From positions 1-64,000 of the IMG/VR virus record IMGVR_UViG_3300021424_002547: 64,000 bases of DNA. One strand, 5' to 3'. A model generated the notes under the pieces. The model did no database searches. It saw only the letters and a list, made by a program, of their open reading frames with translations, and had not been told where the DNA came from. Positions within the stretch are counted from its first letter, which is position 1. Each line of letters begins with the position of its first letter. The position numbers and the translations under genes were made by a program. Below, in pieces: positions 46,147 to 54,437 of the stretch. The stretch comes from a virus.

Positions 46147-46694
46147 TGGACTACGATGCATTTTCTAGCGGTCAGGTCGTAAGCAAACTATGGTTAGCCC
46201 AAGAACTAGAACCGATCGCTAGAGTGCATGCTAATCCAGCCAGGATAGTTTTAGTAGGCGGTTGGTACGGAGTTTTTAATTTCATATTAAGGGTGAGATC
46301 AAATATGTCTATAGAATCTGTCAGAAGCATCGATATCGATGCAGACGCCTGTTCCGTAGCAGATAAGATTAACGATACTTGGGTCTGGCAAAATTGGAAA
46401 TTCAAATCTATTAATTCTGATGCCAACGACCACGATTATTCTAACAGTAACCTAGTCATAAACACCAGCGTAGAACACATAGACACGCATCGATGGTTTG
46501 ATAATATACCAAACGGGTGTTTGGTAGCATTACAAAGCAATGACATGGATCACGAAGATCATTGTCATAATCACGGATCGCTAGATGATTTCAAGGGCGA
46601 TTTTTCGTTATCGGAAGTTTTTTATTCTGGCATCAAGCATTTTGGGTATCCAGATTGGGGATTCAATAGATTCATGATCATAGGAAAAAAATAA
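46146..46694 (+). CDS. SAM-methyltransferase-like protein
   Basis: A 182-residue paralogue of the 24620 gene: RIVLVGGWYGVFNFILRVRS (Rossmann loop), SIDIDADA (acidic residue after strand 2), and NTSVEHIDTHRWFDNIPNGC. In contrast to the island copy it has core-like codon use, so it may be the ancestral copy. Substrate unknown. Confidence 0.7.
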   Translation: MDYDAFSSGQVVSKLWLAQELEPIARVHANPARIVLVGGWYGVFNFILRVRSNMSIESVRSIDIDADACSVADKINDTWVWQNWKFKSINSDANDHDYSNSNLVINTSVEHIDTHRWFDNIPNGCLVALQSNDMDHEDHCHNHGSLDDFKGDFSLSEVFYSGIKHFGYPDWGFNRFMIIGKK

Positions 46695-46705
46695 AGGACG
46701 ATTTT

Positions 46706-47179
46706 ATGGACGACAAAGACAAAATAATTGGCAATGAAGATACTATGATCAATATCGATTATCTCGGTGGTGCCGCTGGACAATCTGTTCTGAGTTTTGA
46801 TTGTTCAGATACCATAACTTTAGATACATCGATAACCTCACCTTGTACTATCACCATACCAGGATACAGTGCGCACTACAATTACCCTAATACATTTACT
46901 ACCAGCAGCGGATCTGGCTATACGCTAGGTGGAAGTATTCTCAACGACGGTATAGTTAGTATAGGTAATGACGGTATTGATATCCGAGAAGGCGGGGACA
47001 TCAAGATCGGAAACCAAAGCCTCAAAGAATTTATGACGAAAATGGAACAGCGACTGGCTATCCTAGTTCCAGATCCTGCCAAATTAGAAAAATTTGAAGC
47101 ACTTAAAAAAGCCTATGAGCATTACAAAACCATGGAAAGCCTCTGTTTCGACGAACCGATCGATGATGAAAACAAATGA
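46706..47179 (+). CDS. Probable phage structural protein
   Basis: A 157-residue protein. The first part is a Ser/Thr/Gly-rich strand region, the middle has GDIKIGNQSLKEFMTKMEQR and the end is helical (LEKFEALKKAYEHYKTMESL). Strand-rich start plus helical end resembles minor virion proteins of T4-like marine phages. AAAGGA precedes the ATG. It is coupled to the next gene by ATGA. Confidence 0.6.
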   Translation: MDDKDKIIGNEDTMINIDYLGGAAGQSVLSFDCSDTITLDTSITSPCTITIPGYSAHYNYPNTFTTSSGSGYTLGGSILNDGIVSIGNDGIDIREGGDIKIGNQSLKEFMTKMEQRLAILVPDPAKLEKFEALKKAYEHYKTMESLCFDEPIDDENK

Positions 47180-47727
47180 TAAAAGTCTACGATGATCTCA
47201 TTCCTGTACATCTGCAGGATTTTTTTGAATTATCTATCCTAGGACGCACCGACAGAGAAGACGAATGCCTACATCCCACCATAGATCTTCGTTGCAAATA
47301 CGAAAGCACGTCTAGGGAAAACGACCATACTCCGATAAGTTTTACGCACGTATTAAAATCCAGTTCTAAAGTTTCGAATCACCTAGATAATTTTGGTCTC
47401 ATTCCGCAGATCGTTTGCAGCGAAGAAAATGCTATCCTTAGAGAAATAATCACCGCAAGGATCTTTCTGACCGTTCCCCATAAGACAGACTTAAAAAATT
47501 ATGCTGCGCATACCGATTTTGATTTCCCGCATCATGTCTGTCTTTATTATGTAAACAACGCAGATGGACCTACAGCATTCTATGATCAGGAAGGAAAAGT
47601 CGTCGATGAAGTAATGCCTAAAAAGGGCAGAGTAATATTCTTCGATGGATTGATCAAACACGGTGGTGGAATACCTAGGAATGGCCCTAGATGCATCGTT
47701 AACTATGATATTTTAATAAAGGAATAA
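47176..47727 (+). CDS. 2OG-Fe(II) oxygenase (prolyl-4-hydroxylase-like)
   Basis: A 183-residue protein with YAAHTDFDFPHHVCLYYVN (H-x-D), GRVIFFDGLIKHGGG (distal His) and GPRCIVNYDI (Arg). This double-stranded beta-helix layout is that of phage 2OG-Fe(II) oxygenases near structural genes. It may hydroxylate a virion protein (inference). Unlike the island copies it has core-type codon use. Confidence 0.82.
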   Translation: MIKVYDDLIPVHLQDFFELSILGRTDREDECLHPTIDLRCKYESTSRENDHTPISFTHVLKSSSKVSNHLDNFGLIPQIVCSEENAILREIITARIFLTVPHKTDLKNYAAHTDFDFPHHVCLYYVNNADGPTAFYDQEGKVVDEVMPKKGRVIFFDGLIKHGGGIPRNGPRCIVNYDILIKE

Positions 47728-47728
47728 C

Positions 47729-48412
47729 ATGAATGTTCGCTTGGTATCCTATTCAAAACCCTCAGATGAATTTGCAGTCCTCGGTATCCAAGATGCGCAG
47801 GAACTCATCGCGTTCTGCGCCCGTGTCAGCAATCCCGCAAACCAATTCAATTCAGAGACATCAGAGAAGCTTATCCGATATCTTATTAAACACGCACACT
47901 GGAGCCCCCTCGAGATGGTCTCTGCTTGCTTGGAAATCACGACGACTAGAGACATCGCAAGACAGATCCTTAGACACAGATCGTTCAGTTTTCAAGAGTT
48001 CTCACAGCGATATGCTAACCCTGTCGAGGATCTTAATTTCCACATTAGAGAAGCACGGTTGCAGGACACAAGAAACAGACAGAACAGTGTCGAATTGGAT
48101 ATGCAAGACCCCAAACAAAGAGAACTTGCACGTCTATGGGCGGAAAAACAACAGACTGTCATTAGAGCCAGTAGAGAAGCCTACACTTGGGCTGTATCTA
48201 ACGGTATAGCCAAGGAGCAGGCTCGCTGTGTCTTACCGGAAGGCAATACTGAAAGCCGGCTGTATATGAACGGCACACTGCGTTCATGGATCCATTATAT
48301 AGAATTACGTGCAGCCAATGGTACCCAAAAGGAGCACATGGACATCGCCCGAGCCTGTGCCGAAACCATAGCCAAAGTATTTCCAATGGCAGAATCATTA
48401 ATTTCCAATTGA
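47729..48412 (+). CDS. thyX: Flavin-dependent thymidylate synthase
   Basis: A 227-residue enzyme of normal family length. The ThyX motif R-H-R-x7-S is present (R82, H83, R84, S92 in RHRSFSFQEFSQRY). It makes dTMP from dUMP using methylene-tetrahydrofolate, NADPH and FAD, supplying thymidine for phage DNA. The start lies one base after the oxygenase stop codon. Confidence 0.95.
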   Translation: MNVRLVSYSKPSDEFAVLGIQDAQELIAFCARVSNPANQFNSETSEKLIRYLIKHAHWSPLEMVSACLEITTTRDIARQILRHRSFSFQEFSQRYANPVEDLNFHIREARLQDTRNRQNSVELDMQDPKQRELARLWAEKQQTVIRASREAYTWAVSNGIAKEQARCVLPEGNTESRLYMNGTLRSWIHYIELRAANGTQKEHMDIARACAETIAKVFPMAESLISN

Positions 48413-48414
48413 TA

Positions 48415-48443
48415 TTGACAGGTTTTTAAAGATCTCGTATAAT
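48415..48443 (+). promoter_or_regulatory. Consensus sigma70 promoter
   Basis: TTGACA (48415-48420), 17-nt spacer and TATAAT (48438-48443), just after thyX and 27 nt before the next gene. Confidence 0.85.
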
Positions 48444-48470
48444 TAAGTTGTTCGACATAGAGAAAATATT

Positions 48471-49295
48471 ATGAGAGCAAACTACTGGTCATGTTCACGG
48501 TTCGCAGATTGGCTGCGGGGTACCGCTAAAATCAAAGCGGGCACCGGCAAAGAATGGCGCCTCTGGGAAGAAGAGGCCAAAACTAGCCATCCCATCCGTT
48601 ATTGGATCGTCGAAGAGGGTCTCGATTACCTCCAAAATTTCGTCAATTGGCCCGCGGATCGACTTAATGACATCCGCTATTATATCAACAATCGCTGGGT
48701 CAGCCATACTCACAGGCTTACTGCTCATCCTAGAGATATCAAACCAGGGTCCTGGTCAGACGTAGGAAATCGTTTCTTGCCTTGCTTGTTTAACGAACTA
48801 GTCGATTTTGTAGAAATCGAGCAGGCTTGGCATCATGTACTGTGGGACAAAGAAGCACGTGAAAAATATCAGACACCTTGGAGTCGAAATTTCTTTCGTT
48901 TTCGTACGTGGCGCTGTTCAGAAGCAGGCGTCGATCACTTGAAGTGGGCTATGACACTGACTAACGAAGAATTCTTAGACGAAGATGAGAAGCATCTAGC
49001 AGAACCTACCTATCAGGCCAAAGCAGCCAAAGAAATTCTAGAACTTTATACTTGGTGGAAAGAAGTCTATCCAAATCGTCCAGATGTCCACGATGCTTCA
49101 GGATGGACTGCCTACTGCGAAATGCGCCGTGAAAAAGGTTATAAGTTTCTCGATATGGAAGATAAGACTCCTGAAGAAGCGGAGATGTGTAAAACCGCTC
49201 TTGACAAATCACAAGAGTTGGAATTACAATATGCTAAAGAAGATGAAGAAATGATGATCCGATTAATCAAAATAAGAGAAAGTCTGTGGACCTAA
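48471..49295 (+). CDS. Conserved-looking phage protein
   Basis: A 274-residue Trp-rich protein starting MRANYWSCSRFADWLRG. It is the first gene after a consensus promoter and heads an operon of small genes. The later part is acidic and helical. It resembles uncharacterised proteins common in T4-like marine phages. No catalytic motif is visible. Confidence 0.7.
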   Translation: MRANYWSCSRFADWLRGTAKIKAGTGKEWRLWEEEAKTSHPIRYWIVEEGLDYLQNFVNWPADRLNDIRYYINNRWVSHTHRLTAHPRDIKPGSWSDVGNRFLPCLFNELVDFVEIEQAWHHVLWDKEAREKYQTPWSRNFFRFRTWRCSEAGVDHLKWAMTLTNEEFLDEDEKHLAEPTYQAKAAKEILELYTWWKEVYPNRPDVHDASGWTAYCEMRREKGYKFLDMEDKTPEEAEMCKTALDKSQELELQYAKEDEEMMIRLIKIRESLWT

Positions 49296-49486
49296 AAATC
49301 ATTTTCAATAAGATCCAATCAGCCTTTGATTGGCTAGAGGATAATTTCGAGCCCATTGAAAATCGCTGGTTGGTATTTCTAGTGGCCTGTTTTTTGATCA
49401 TCTTGTTCAAGGCCGGGGGTGCGACGGGTATATCTCTCCTTATAGGGTTGTTCTATATCATGTATTTCGTAACCCTAAAACGATGA
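49286..49486 (+). CDS. Small membrane protein
   Basis: A 66-residue protein with GTG start at 49286 overlapping the previous gene. A hydrophobic C-terminal half (LVFLVACFLIILFKAGG onward) forms one or two membrane helices. The stop overlaps the next ATG. A holin-like role is possible by size only. Confidence 0.6.
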   Translation: MDLKIIFNKIQSAFDWLEDNFEPIENRWLVFLVACFLIILFKAGGATGISLLIGLFYIMYFVTLKR

Positions 49487-49683
49487 TGTCTTTCCGAAAT
49501 TGGGTACATAATCTCTGGCTCGAAAACTGCGAGGAGCGTCAGACGTATTCAGTTGGTGTTCGGCTTACTGAGCAGGAATACTTTCGAAGATTCAAGTGGT
49601 GGCTGCGCCGAGAGTGGCGGCATCGCCGGCAACAAGAAATTAAAAGGGAGAAGATAAATGAACGATTCAAACGATGGGCTTGA
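49483..49683 (+). CDS. Small basic Trp/Arg-rich phage protein
   Basis: A 66-residue protein from ATG 49483 (or 49486). It is very rich in Arg and Trp (RRFKWWLRREWRHRRQQE) and probably helical. It may bind nucleic acid or membranes; this is inferred from composition. It overlaps the next gene by 26 nt. Confidence 0.6.
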   Translation: MMSFRNWVHNLWLENCEERQTYSVGVRLTEQEYFRRFKWWLRREWRHRRQQEIKREKINERFKRWA

Positions 49684-49891
49684 ACGTCTGTATCAGGATT
49701 ATTGGATGATTCATGCACAGAAATTGGAAAAACATGATCCTATAGAAGTGGCTGCGGTGCTCGTAGCACATGCTATGACATTATACAAGACCGTCCTAGA
49801 CGACGAGGATTATAATAAAATGGTTGACGATATTGGGCGCATGAGAGATCGAGTAAAAACACTAACACCAGAACAGGGGAACTATCACTAA
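49658..49891 (+). CDS. Small acidic helical phage protein
   Basis: A 77-residue protein preceded by AAAGGGAG. It is acidic and predicted helical throughout (EVAAVLVAHAMTLYKTVL). The stop shares a base with the next ATG. No family recognised. Confidence 0.6.
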   Translation: MNDSNDGLERLYQDYWMIHAQKLEKHDPIEVAAVLVAHAMTLYKTVLDDEDYNKMVDDIGRMRDRVKTLTPEQGNYH

Positions 49892-50322
49892 TGAACGCAC
49901 AAACTCCAGCAGAAGGCATCATGAAGGTAGGCGATTATGGCAACGCTAAATTTTATAAGGTCGCTTGTCAGTGTGGTAGCCACGATCACGATCTTGATTT
50001 TGAAGTCGAAGCAGAAGAACCCAATGTCAATGTTAACACCTATGTACGAGTAAAGACAGACTATTGGACAGAATCCGTCAAGAAGCGTTACGATATCGAT
50101 AATCCTTATCTACAAGAATTAGACTGGACTCTAAAGGATATCTTTAACGGACTTATTACCCGCTTGAAGTTGACCTGGACCGTTTGGACCAAAGGTTACG
50201 TCAAATGCGAAACCACTATCGCTATGACCAAGCAGCAGGCTCTCAACTACGCAGAGACTATCCGATCTGCGGTCAACGATGTAGAAACTTTCGAGAAAGC
50301 ACAGAAGAATGACTCCCAGTAA
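49891..50322 (+). CDS. Phage protein with CQCGSHDH motif
   Basis: A 143-residue protein with ACQCGSHDHDLDFEVE near residues 25-40, which could bind a metal. A Trp/Thr-rich strand region follows, then a helix (KQQALNYAETIRSAVND). It resembles conserved small proteins of marine phages with no known role. It overlaps the next gene by 14 nt. Confidence 0.65.
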   Translation: MNAQTPAEGIMKVGDYGNAKFYKVACQCGSHDHDLDFEVEAEEPNVNVNTYVRVKTDYWTESVKKRYDIDNPYLQELDWTLKDIFNGLITRLKLTWTVWTKGYVKCETTIAMTKQQALNYAETIRSAVNDVETFEKAQKNDSQ

Positions 50323-50875
50323 AAGCCCAGATCGGCATACCTTCCAACGAGAGGGCTATGAGAAGCGCCAGGCTGAAAAAGGCGAGCCTGTCAACGACGA
50401 TTATCTCGATATGTTCGCCAAGATCATCGAGGATCACAATTGCAAATGGGACGATCCTCAAAGCAAAGAACAGAATATGGAGTGGGATTTGGTTACCACA
50501 GATTGGATCCTAGCCAAGGTCCGTGCCGACGAAGCCTACGCACAGAATTTGTATGCGGCTATGTGTAATAACGGTTTCATTAAACTGGAAGTGATCCCCG
50601 TGCTAAAAGGAGAAGAATGGTCTTGCTCCTGGCGCTATGCCGGAGGCATCGTCGCGGACATGCGGCAAGAAGGAGATTACATCGATTGGTATTGCTCTGG
50701 TATCCGAGATACCTTCTATGCCGACACCAAAGACTATACCGAAGAACAATTAGCTAGATTAGACATAACTAAAAGATATGTAGGCGAAGGTTGCATCACC
50801 GACGAGATCCGGACAGATCTCCAGCGTCTTGGTTGGGCGGTGGCGCCCGATGGAGATTGGCAAAACTTTGAATAG
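50309..50875 (+). CDS. Uncharacterised phage protein
   Basis: A 188-residue acidic protein containing Trp-rich strands in its centre (EEWSCSWRYAGGIVADM) and YTEEQLARLD near the end. It starts inside the previous gene. No catalytic motif was recognised. It belongs to the operon from the 48415 promoter. Confidence 0.65.
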   Translation: MTPSKSPDRHTFQREGYEKRQAEKGEPVNDDYLDMFAKIIEDHNCKWDDPQSKEQNMEWDLVTTDWILAKVRADEAYAQNLYAAMCNNGFIKLEVIPVLKGEEWSCSWRYAGGIVADMRQEGDYIDWYCSGIRDTFYADTKDYTEEQLARLDITKRYVGEGCITDEIRTDLQRLGWAVAPDGDWQNFE

Positions 50876-50892
50876 GAGATAAGTGAAACAAA

Positions 50893-51084
50893 ATGACCTG
50901 GGAACTATACGAGGTCTGGTCCGACACAGATGGACATGAAGAATTGGTAGACACTACCAAAAGCCGTAAAGAAGCACAGGCACTAGCCAAAAAAACCTTG
51001 AACGAGGGCGCAGACGAAGTTTGGATCTGCCGAGAAACCGGAGACGGGGACTACGAAGAAGTGGATCGATTGACAAATGCCTAG
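50893..51084 (+). CDS. Small acidic phage protein
   Basis: A 63-residue protein with a strand-helix-strand pattern (WELYEVWSDTDG, then REAQALAKKTLNEGADEVW, then YEEVDRL), similar to small repair/modulator folds but not identifiable. The promoter for the next gene begins within its last codons. Confidence 0.6.
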   Translation: MTWELYEVWSDTDGHEELVDTTKSRKEAQALAKKTLNEGADEVWICRETGDGDYEEVDRLTNA

Positions 51085-51098
51085 CCAGGCAGTATAAT
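51070..51098 (+). promoter_or_regulatory. Consensus sigma70 promoter
   Basis: TTGACA (51070-51075), 17-nt spacer, TATAAT (51093-51098). An AAGGAG site lies downstream at 51116-51121. Confidence 0.85.
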
Positions 51099-51130
51099 TA
51101 TTATATTAACTAGACAAGGAGCAGATCTAA

Positions 51131-52315
51131 ATGGCTGGCAAATCCAATCGTAAAAATTCCATCGCCGCATTGAAAACCGTACATCGCGAAAAACGAGTGC
51201 GTGATCTCAGTCCGAAATGGGATGGACAGGAAACTTGGACTACCGATCAGTTTCTAAAGTTTTTCAAAGACAGCATGGACTATTATCGTTTGGAAAAGTC
51301 TAACAAGGATCTCAAGCCCGAAGTGATCAATTGGATGGGCACAAACGGCTATACCAAGGACCAGATCAAGGCCTTTAAAGATACTAAAGATCACCGCTGT
51401 AACAATACCACAGGTGCTATCGCAGCCAATCTCAATCGTGGCATGCCACCGGTACGCAGTGATTTCAACAATGGCAAGAATACCGCGCTTTGGTTAGGCA
51501 ATCAGATCACAGAAATCCTAGAAGCAGGCAAGAATGACTACGAACTCGAAGTCGTAGACAACAGGCCCGCGGTTCCGCAGATCTCTATCCAGGATCGCTT
51601 GCGAGAAGCATCATATGCCATGACAGACGAAATCGAAGAGGCGCTGGATAGTTTCAGCCGAGATTATGAAAATTTCAATCCTAAACAGTTCAAAGTGCTG
51701 AATCTGCTCAAAGGCAAGCAGGCCAAAGCCGCACACGCTCGTATTATCCGCGATATCTATGCTTCGCAGTTAGCAGAATACGAAGAAGTCCTAGAAGGGT
51801 CGTGTCCACAACTCAAAGAGGGCTATGCTCATATCTCTAAGAAAAACATCAAGAAAATCATCGAATTCTATCAAGAAATCACCACAGCCTGCGAAATGTT
51901 GATGCAGGAAGCCAAGGTCAATAAAAAACCTCGGGTCCGCAAGGCTGTGCCCACCGAGAAAATCGTAGCCAAACTCAAATACTGCAAGAGCAACGAGCCT
52001 ATGAAACTAGTTTCCGTGAATCCCACAGAGATCGTAGGCAGCAAAGAACTGTGGATCTACAACACCAAAACCCGCAAACTAGGCAAATATGTAGCCGCAG
52101 AGTACCAAGAATTAACGGTCAAGGGCACATCTATCGTCAATTTCGATGCTAATCTCAGCAAACAGAAAAATCTGCGCAGGCCCGAAGAGCAACTCAAAGA
52201 GTTCAAGGCCGCGGGCAAAGTGGCTCTACGACGGTTCCTAGAAGATATCAAAGCCGTAGATATCAAACTCAACGGACGCATCAACGAAGACACTGTGCTG
52301 TTGAAAGTACAATAA
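51131..52315 (+). CDS. Large basic phage protein of unknown function
   Basis: A 394-residue Lys-rich, mostly helical protein with its own promoter and a strong ribosome-binding site. The N-terminus (MAGKSNRKNSIAALKTVHRE) is basic. The centre has a coiled-coil-like acidic region and the C-terminus is strand-rich. It resembles uncharacterised early proteins of T4-like marine phages. Nucleic-acid binding is plausible. Confidence 0.7.
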   Translation: MAGKSNRKNSIAALKTVHREKRVRDLSPKWDGQETWTTDQFLKFFKDSMDYYRLEKSNKDLKPEVINWMGTNGYTKDQIKAFKDTKDHRCNNTTGAIAANLNRGMPPVRSDFNNGKNTALWLGNQITEILEAGKNDYELEVVDNRPAVPQISIQDRLREASYAMTDEIEEALDSFSRDYENFNPKQFKVLNLLKGKQAKAAHARIIRDIYASQLAEYEEVLEGSCPQLKEGYAHISKKNIKKIIEFYQEITTACEMLMQEAKVNKKPRVRKAVPTEKIVAKLKYCKSNEPMKLVSVNPTEIVGSKELWIYNTKTRKLGKYVAAEYQELTVKGTSIVNFDANLSKQKNLRRPEEQLKEFKAAGKVALRRFLEDIKAVDIKLNGRINEDTVLLKVQ

Positions 52316-52333
52316 TGATTATTTTAAGGATTG

Positions 52334-52340
52334 ATAAATA
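52334..52340 (+). promoter_or_regulatory. Late-promoter-like box, 5 nt before ATG
   Basis: GATAAATAC (core 52334-52340) ends 5 nt before ATG 52346. It lies in a GC-richer part of the genome, so it is not explained by AT-rich composition. Confidence 0.65.
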
Positions 52341-52345
52341 CTGGT

Positions 52346-53221
52346 ATGAACAATACCAATCTCGATCAATCCTTGACAGATCTCAATAAAATAATCAAAG
52401 ATCTGGCGGCTGCCGCACACCAGCCCGTAGCGCAAGAAGTAACACAATTTCTAGAGTTTAGAGCCAAAAAAGGCGAGAATAACAATGGTAAGGGTGTTAT
52501 CTGGAGCGGTGATGGATACACCAAACAATTCATTTTTGCCGCCAATCCAGACAAATTTTTCAGTTCTGAAAGCATCGATCTAAACAAAGGCAAATCTCTA
52601 AGCATAGGAAATGTAAAAGTATTAGATGAAAAAGAACTGGGTCCTAACGTAGTAAAAAGCAATCTACAACAGGTCGGACGATTAAAAGGTTTGATCGTCG
52701 ACGGTTCTGTCAGTATCAATCAATATCTTATCTACAATGCCGCCACTGATCGATTGGGCATCGGAACAGAGGCTCCTAATGCTGCCTTATCTGTGGCTGA
52801 AAATGCCATAGAAGTGATGCTGGGGACCAACGACGAATTTCATGGTATGGTTGGCACTTATGCATCTACTGATTTTGATATCGTCACGGATAATACCACT
52901 AGAATCAATATCGGCGCCAATGGAAACATCCTATTAGGTAATTTTTCCAGAAATCCCATACAGGTTTCTATCAATGGTAAATTATCTATAGGCGTTAAGA
53001 ATCCAGATCCCACAGTAGATTTACATGTGGCAGGATCAGTGAGGTTCGCCAATCATCTCCAAACATATGGAGCAGCACCTCCCAGTGAAGGCACACATGC
53101 AATGGGCGATATCGTATGGAATAGTTCTCCAAGAGTCGGTGCTGGAATTGGTTGGGTTTGTCTGAGAGCAGGCAGCCCAGGTGCCTGGTATCCCTTCGGC
53201 GAAATCAAAGAAAGAGGTTAA
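52346..53221 (+). CDS. Phage tail-fibre-like structural protein
   Basis: A protein of about 291 residues from ATG 52346; a TTG further upstream lies on top of the late box. The C-terminal half has the tail-fibre block DRLGIGTEAPNAALSVAEN followed by KLSIGVKNPDPTVDLHVAGS, the repeated 'x-G-I-G-x3-P-x4-L-x-V' unit of fibre stalks. It ends with a small domain containing GWVCLRAGSPGAW. It should be a late virion component. Confidence 0.78.
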   Translation: MNNTNLDQSLTDLNKIIKDLAAAAHQPVAQEVTQFLEFRAKKGENNNGKGVIWSGDGYTKQFIFAANPDKFFSSESIDLNKGKSLSIGNVKVLDEKELGPNVVKSNLQQVGRLKGLIVDGSVSINQYLIYNAATDRLGIGTEAPNAALSVAENAIEVMLGTNDEFHGMVGTYASTDFDIVTDNTTRINIGANGNILLGNFSRNPIQVSINGKLSIGVKNPDPTVDLHVAGSVRFANHLQTYGAAPPSEGTHAMGDIVWNSSPRVGAGIGWVCLRAGSPGAWYPFGEIKERG

Positions 53222-53222
53222 T

Positions 53223-53885
53223 ATGCAGGCCCTAGCGATAGGGAACGGCGAAAGCCGTCGCAACATTGATATCAGTAGTTTTCAAAATCACACATTAATT
53301 GGTTGCAATGCCATACACAGAGAGTTTCAAGTAGATCATCTCATCTGTTGCGATCAACGCATGGTGCGAGAAGCCGTCGAAAATCCAAACACAATCAATA
53401 CTACTATCTATGTCCGGGATCTATGGTATCATTATTTCCGGAAGATACGCAAAAATAAAAATATAAGCCTACTGCCCGATCTTCCATACAAAGGAGATCG
53501 TAGACACGACCAACCTATACATTGGGGGAGTGGTTGTTACGCTGTGTTATTGGCTGCATTATTAGAGCATCGGGAGGTTTCTATGATAGGGTTTGATCTC
53601 TATGCCAGGGAAGATCGAGTAAACAATATTTACAAGGGCACTGCTAATTATGCTGGAATAAATTCGTCTCCGGTTGATCCAGCCTATTGGGTTTATCAAA
53701 TAGGACAGGTCTTCCATTATTTTCCCGATACTATTTTTAACATCTATAATTTTAGAGAATGGTCTATCCCGAAAGATTGGCAAAAAAATAACGTTCAGTT
53801 AATACCTATAAATATTGACACAGCATTCAATACATCTTATAATAATTCATCAGCGGTCTTCAATGGCATTCACCCCGCTTTATAA
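53223..53885 (+). CDS. GT42-like glycosyltransferase (putative sialyltransferase fold)
   Basis: A 220-residue protein with MQALAIGNGESRRNIDIS at the start and IHWGSGCYAVLLAALLEHRE followed by VSMIGFDLY. This order matches the nucleotide-sugar-binding layout of GT42 (Cst-type) enzymes. It starts one base after the fibre gene stop. With KdsA and a GT8-like gene nearby it may decorate virion or host surface glycans (inference). Confidence 0.65.
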   Translation: MQALAIGNGESRRNIDISSFQNHTLIGCNAIHREFQVDHLICCDQRMVREAVENPNTINTTIYVRDLWYHYFRKIRKNKNISLLPDLPYKGDRRHDQPIHWGSGCYAVLLAALLEHREVSMIGFDLYAREDRVNNIYKGTANYAGINSSPVDPAYWVYQIGQVFHYFPDTIFNIYNFREWSIPKDWQKNNVQLIPINIDTAFNTSYNNSSAVFNGIHPAL

Positions 53886-53930
53886 ATTCTGCATGTCATC
53901 AAACTTGCTCATTTATAAAGGAGACTAGAG

Positions 53931-54437
53931 ATGGCAAATTTCCAACCAGTGACATACAAATATGTCAGCACCAAAGAATATCACGATTCATTTCCCTGTG
54001 CTTATCGACAATGGCGTGCCGATAGTCACTGCAATCTGATACACGGTTACAGTTTTTCGATGAAGTTTAATTTCGGAACCGACGACCTCGATGTACGTAA
54101 TTGGGCTGCTGACTATGGCGGACTCAAAGAATTAAAAGGTATCCTCGAAGATCAGTTTGACCATACGCTTCTTGTGGCTGAAGACGATCCTGAACTCGAA
54201 ACATTTAAACTTCTGCAAGAAAAGAAAATGGCCAAACTTACTATACTTCCTCGACTAGGGTGCGAAGGTTTGGCAGACATGCTGTACAAATATGTCAACG
54301 GTGTTTATATCCCCGATATGTGGGGGGCAGGAGAAGCAGAAAGACTTTGGTGTTTCCGCGTAGAAGTGAGAGAAACTCAGAGCAACATGGCTTTCCGAGA
54401 AGGTCATAGATGTTGGAATGAAGAGTTGTTAGGATGA
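53931..54437 (+). CDS. 6-pyruvoyl-tetrahydropterin synthase/QueD-like protein (altered zinc site)
   Basis: A 168-residue protein of the PTPS/QueD fold. The catalytic Cys34 (SHCNLIHGYSF), DYGGLKELK and FDHTLLV blocks are recognisable. Two of the three expected zinc-ligand histidines are Tyr (Tyr25 in FPCAYRQW and Tyr40 in HGYS); only His38 remains. I recall phage relatives with the same changes. It may have lost zinc chemistry or use another substrate. AAAGGAG precedes the ATG by 8 nt. Confidence 0.82.
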   Translation: MANFQPVTYKYVSTKEYHDSFPCAYRQWRADSHCNLIHGYSFSMKFNFGTDDLDVRNWAADYGGLKELKGILEDQFDHTLLVAEDDPELETFKLLQEKKMAKLTILPRLGCEGLADMLYKYVNGVYIPDMWGAGEAERLWCFRVEVRETQSNMAFREGHRCWNEELLG

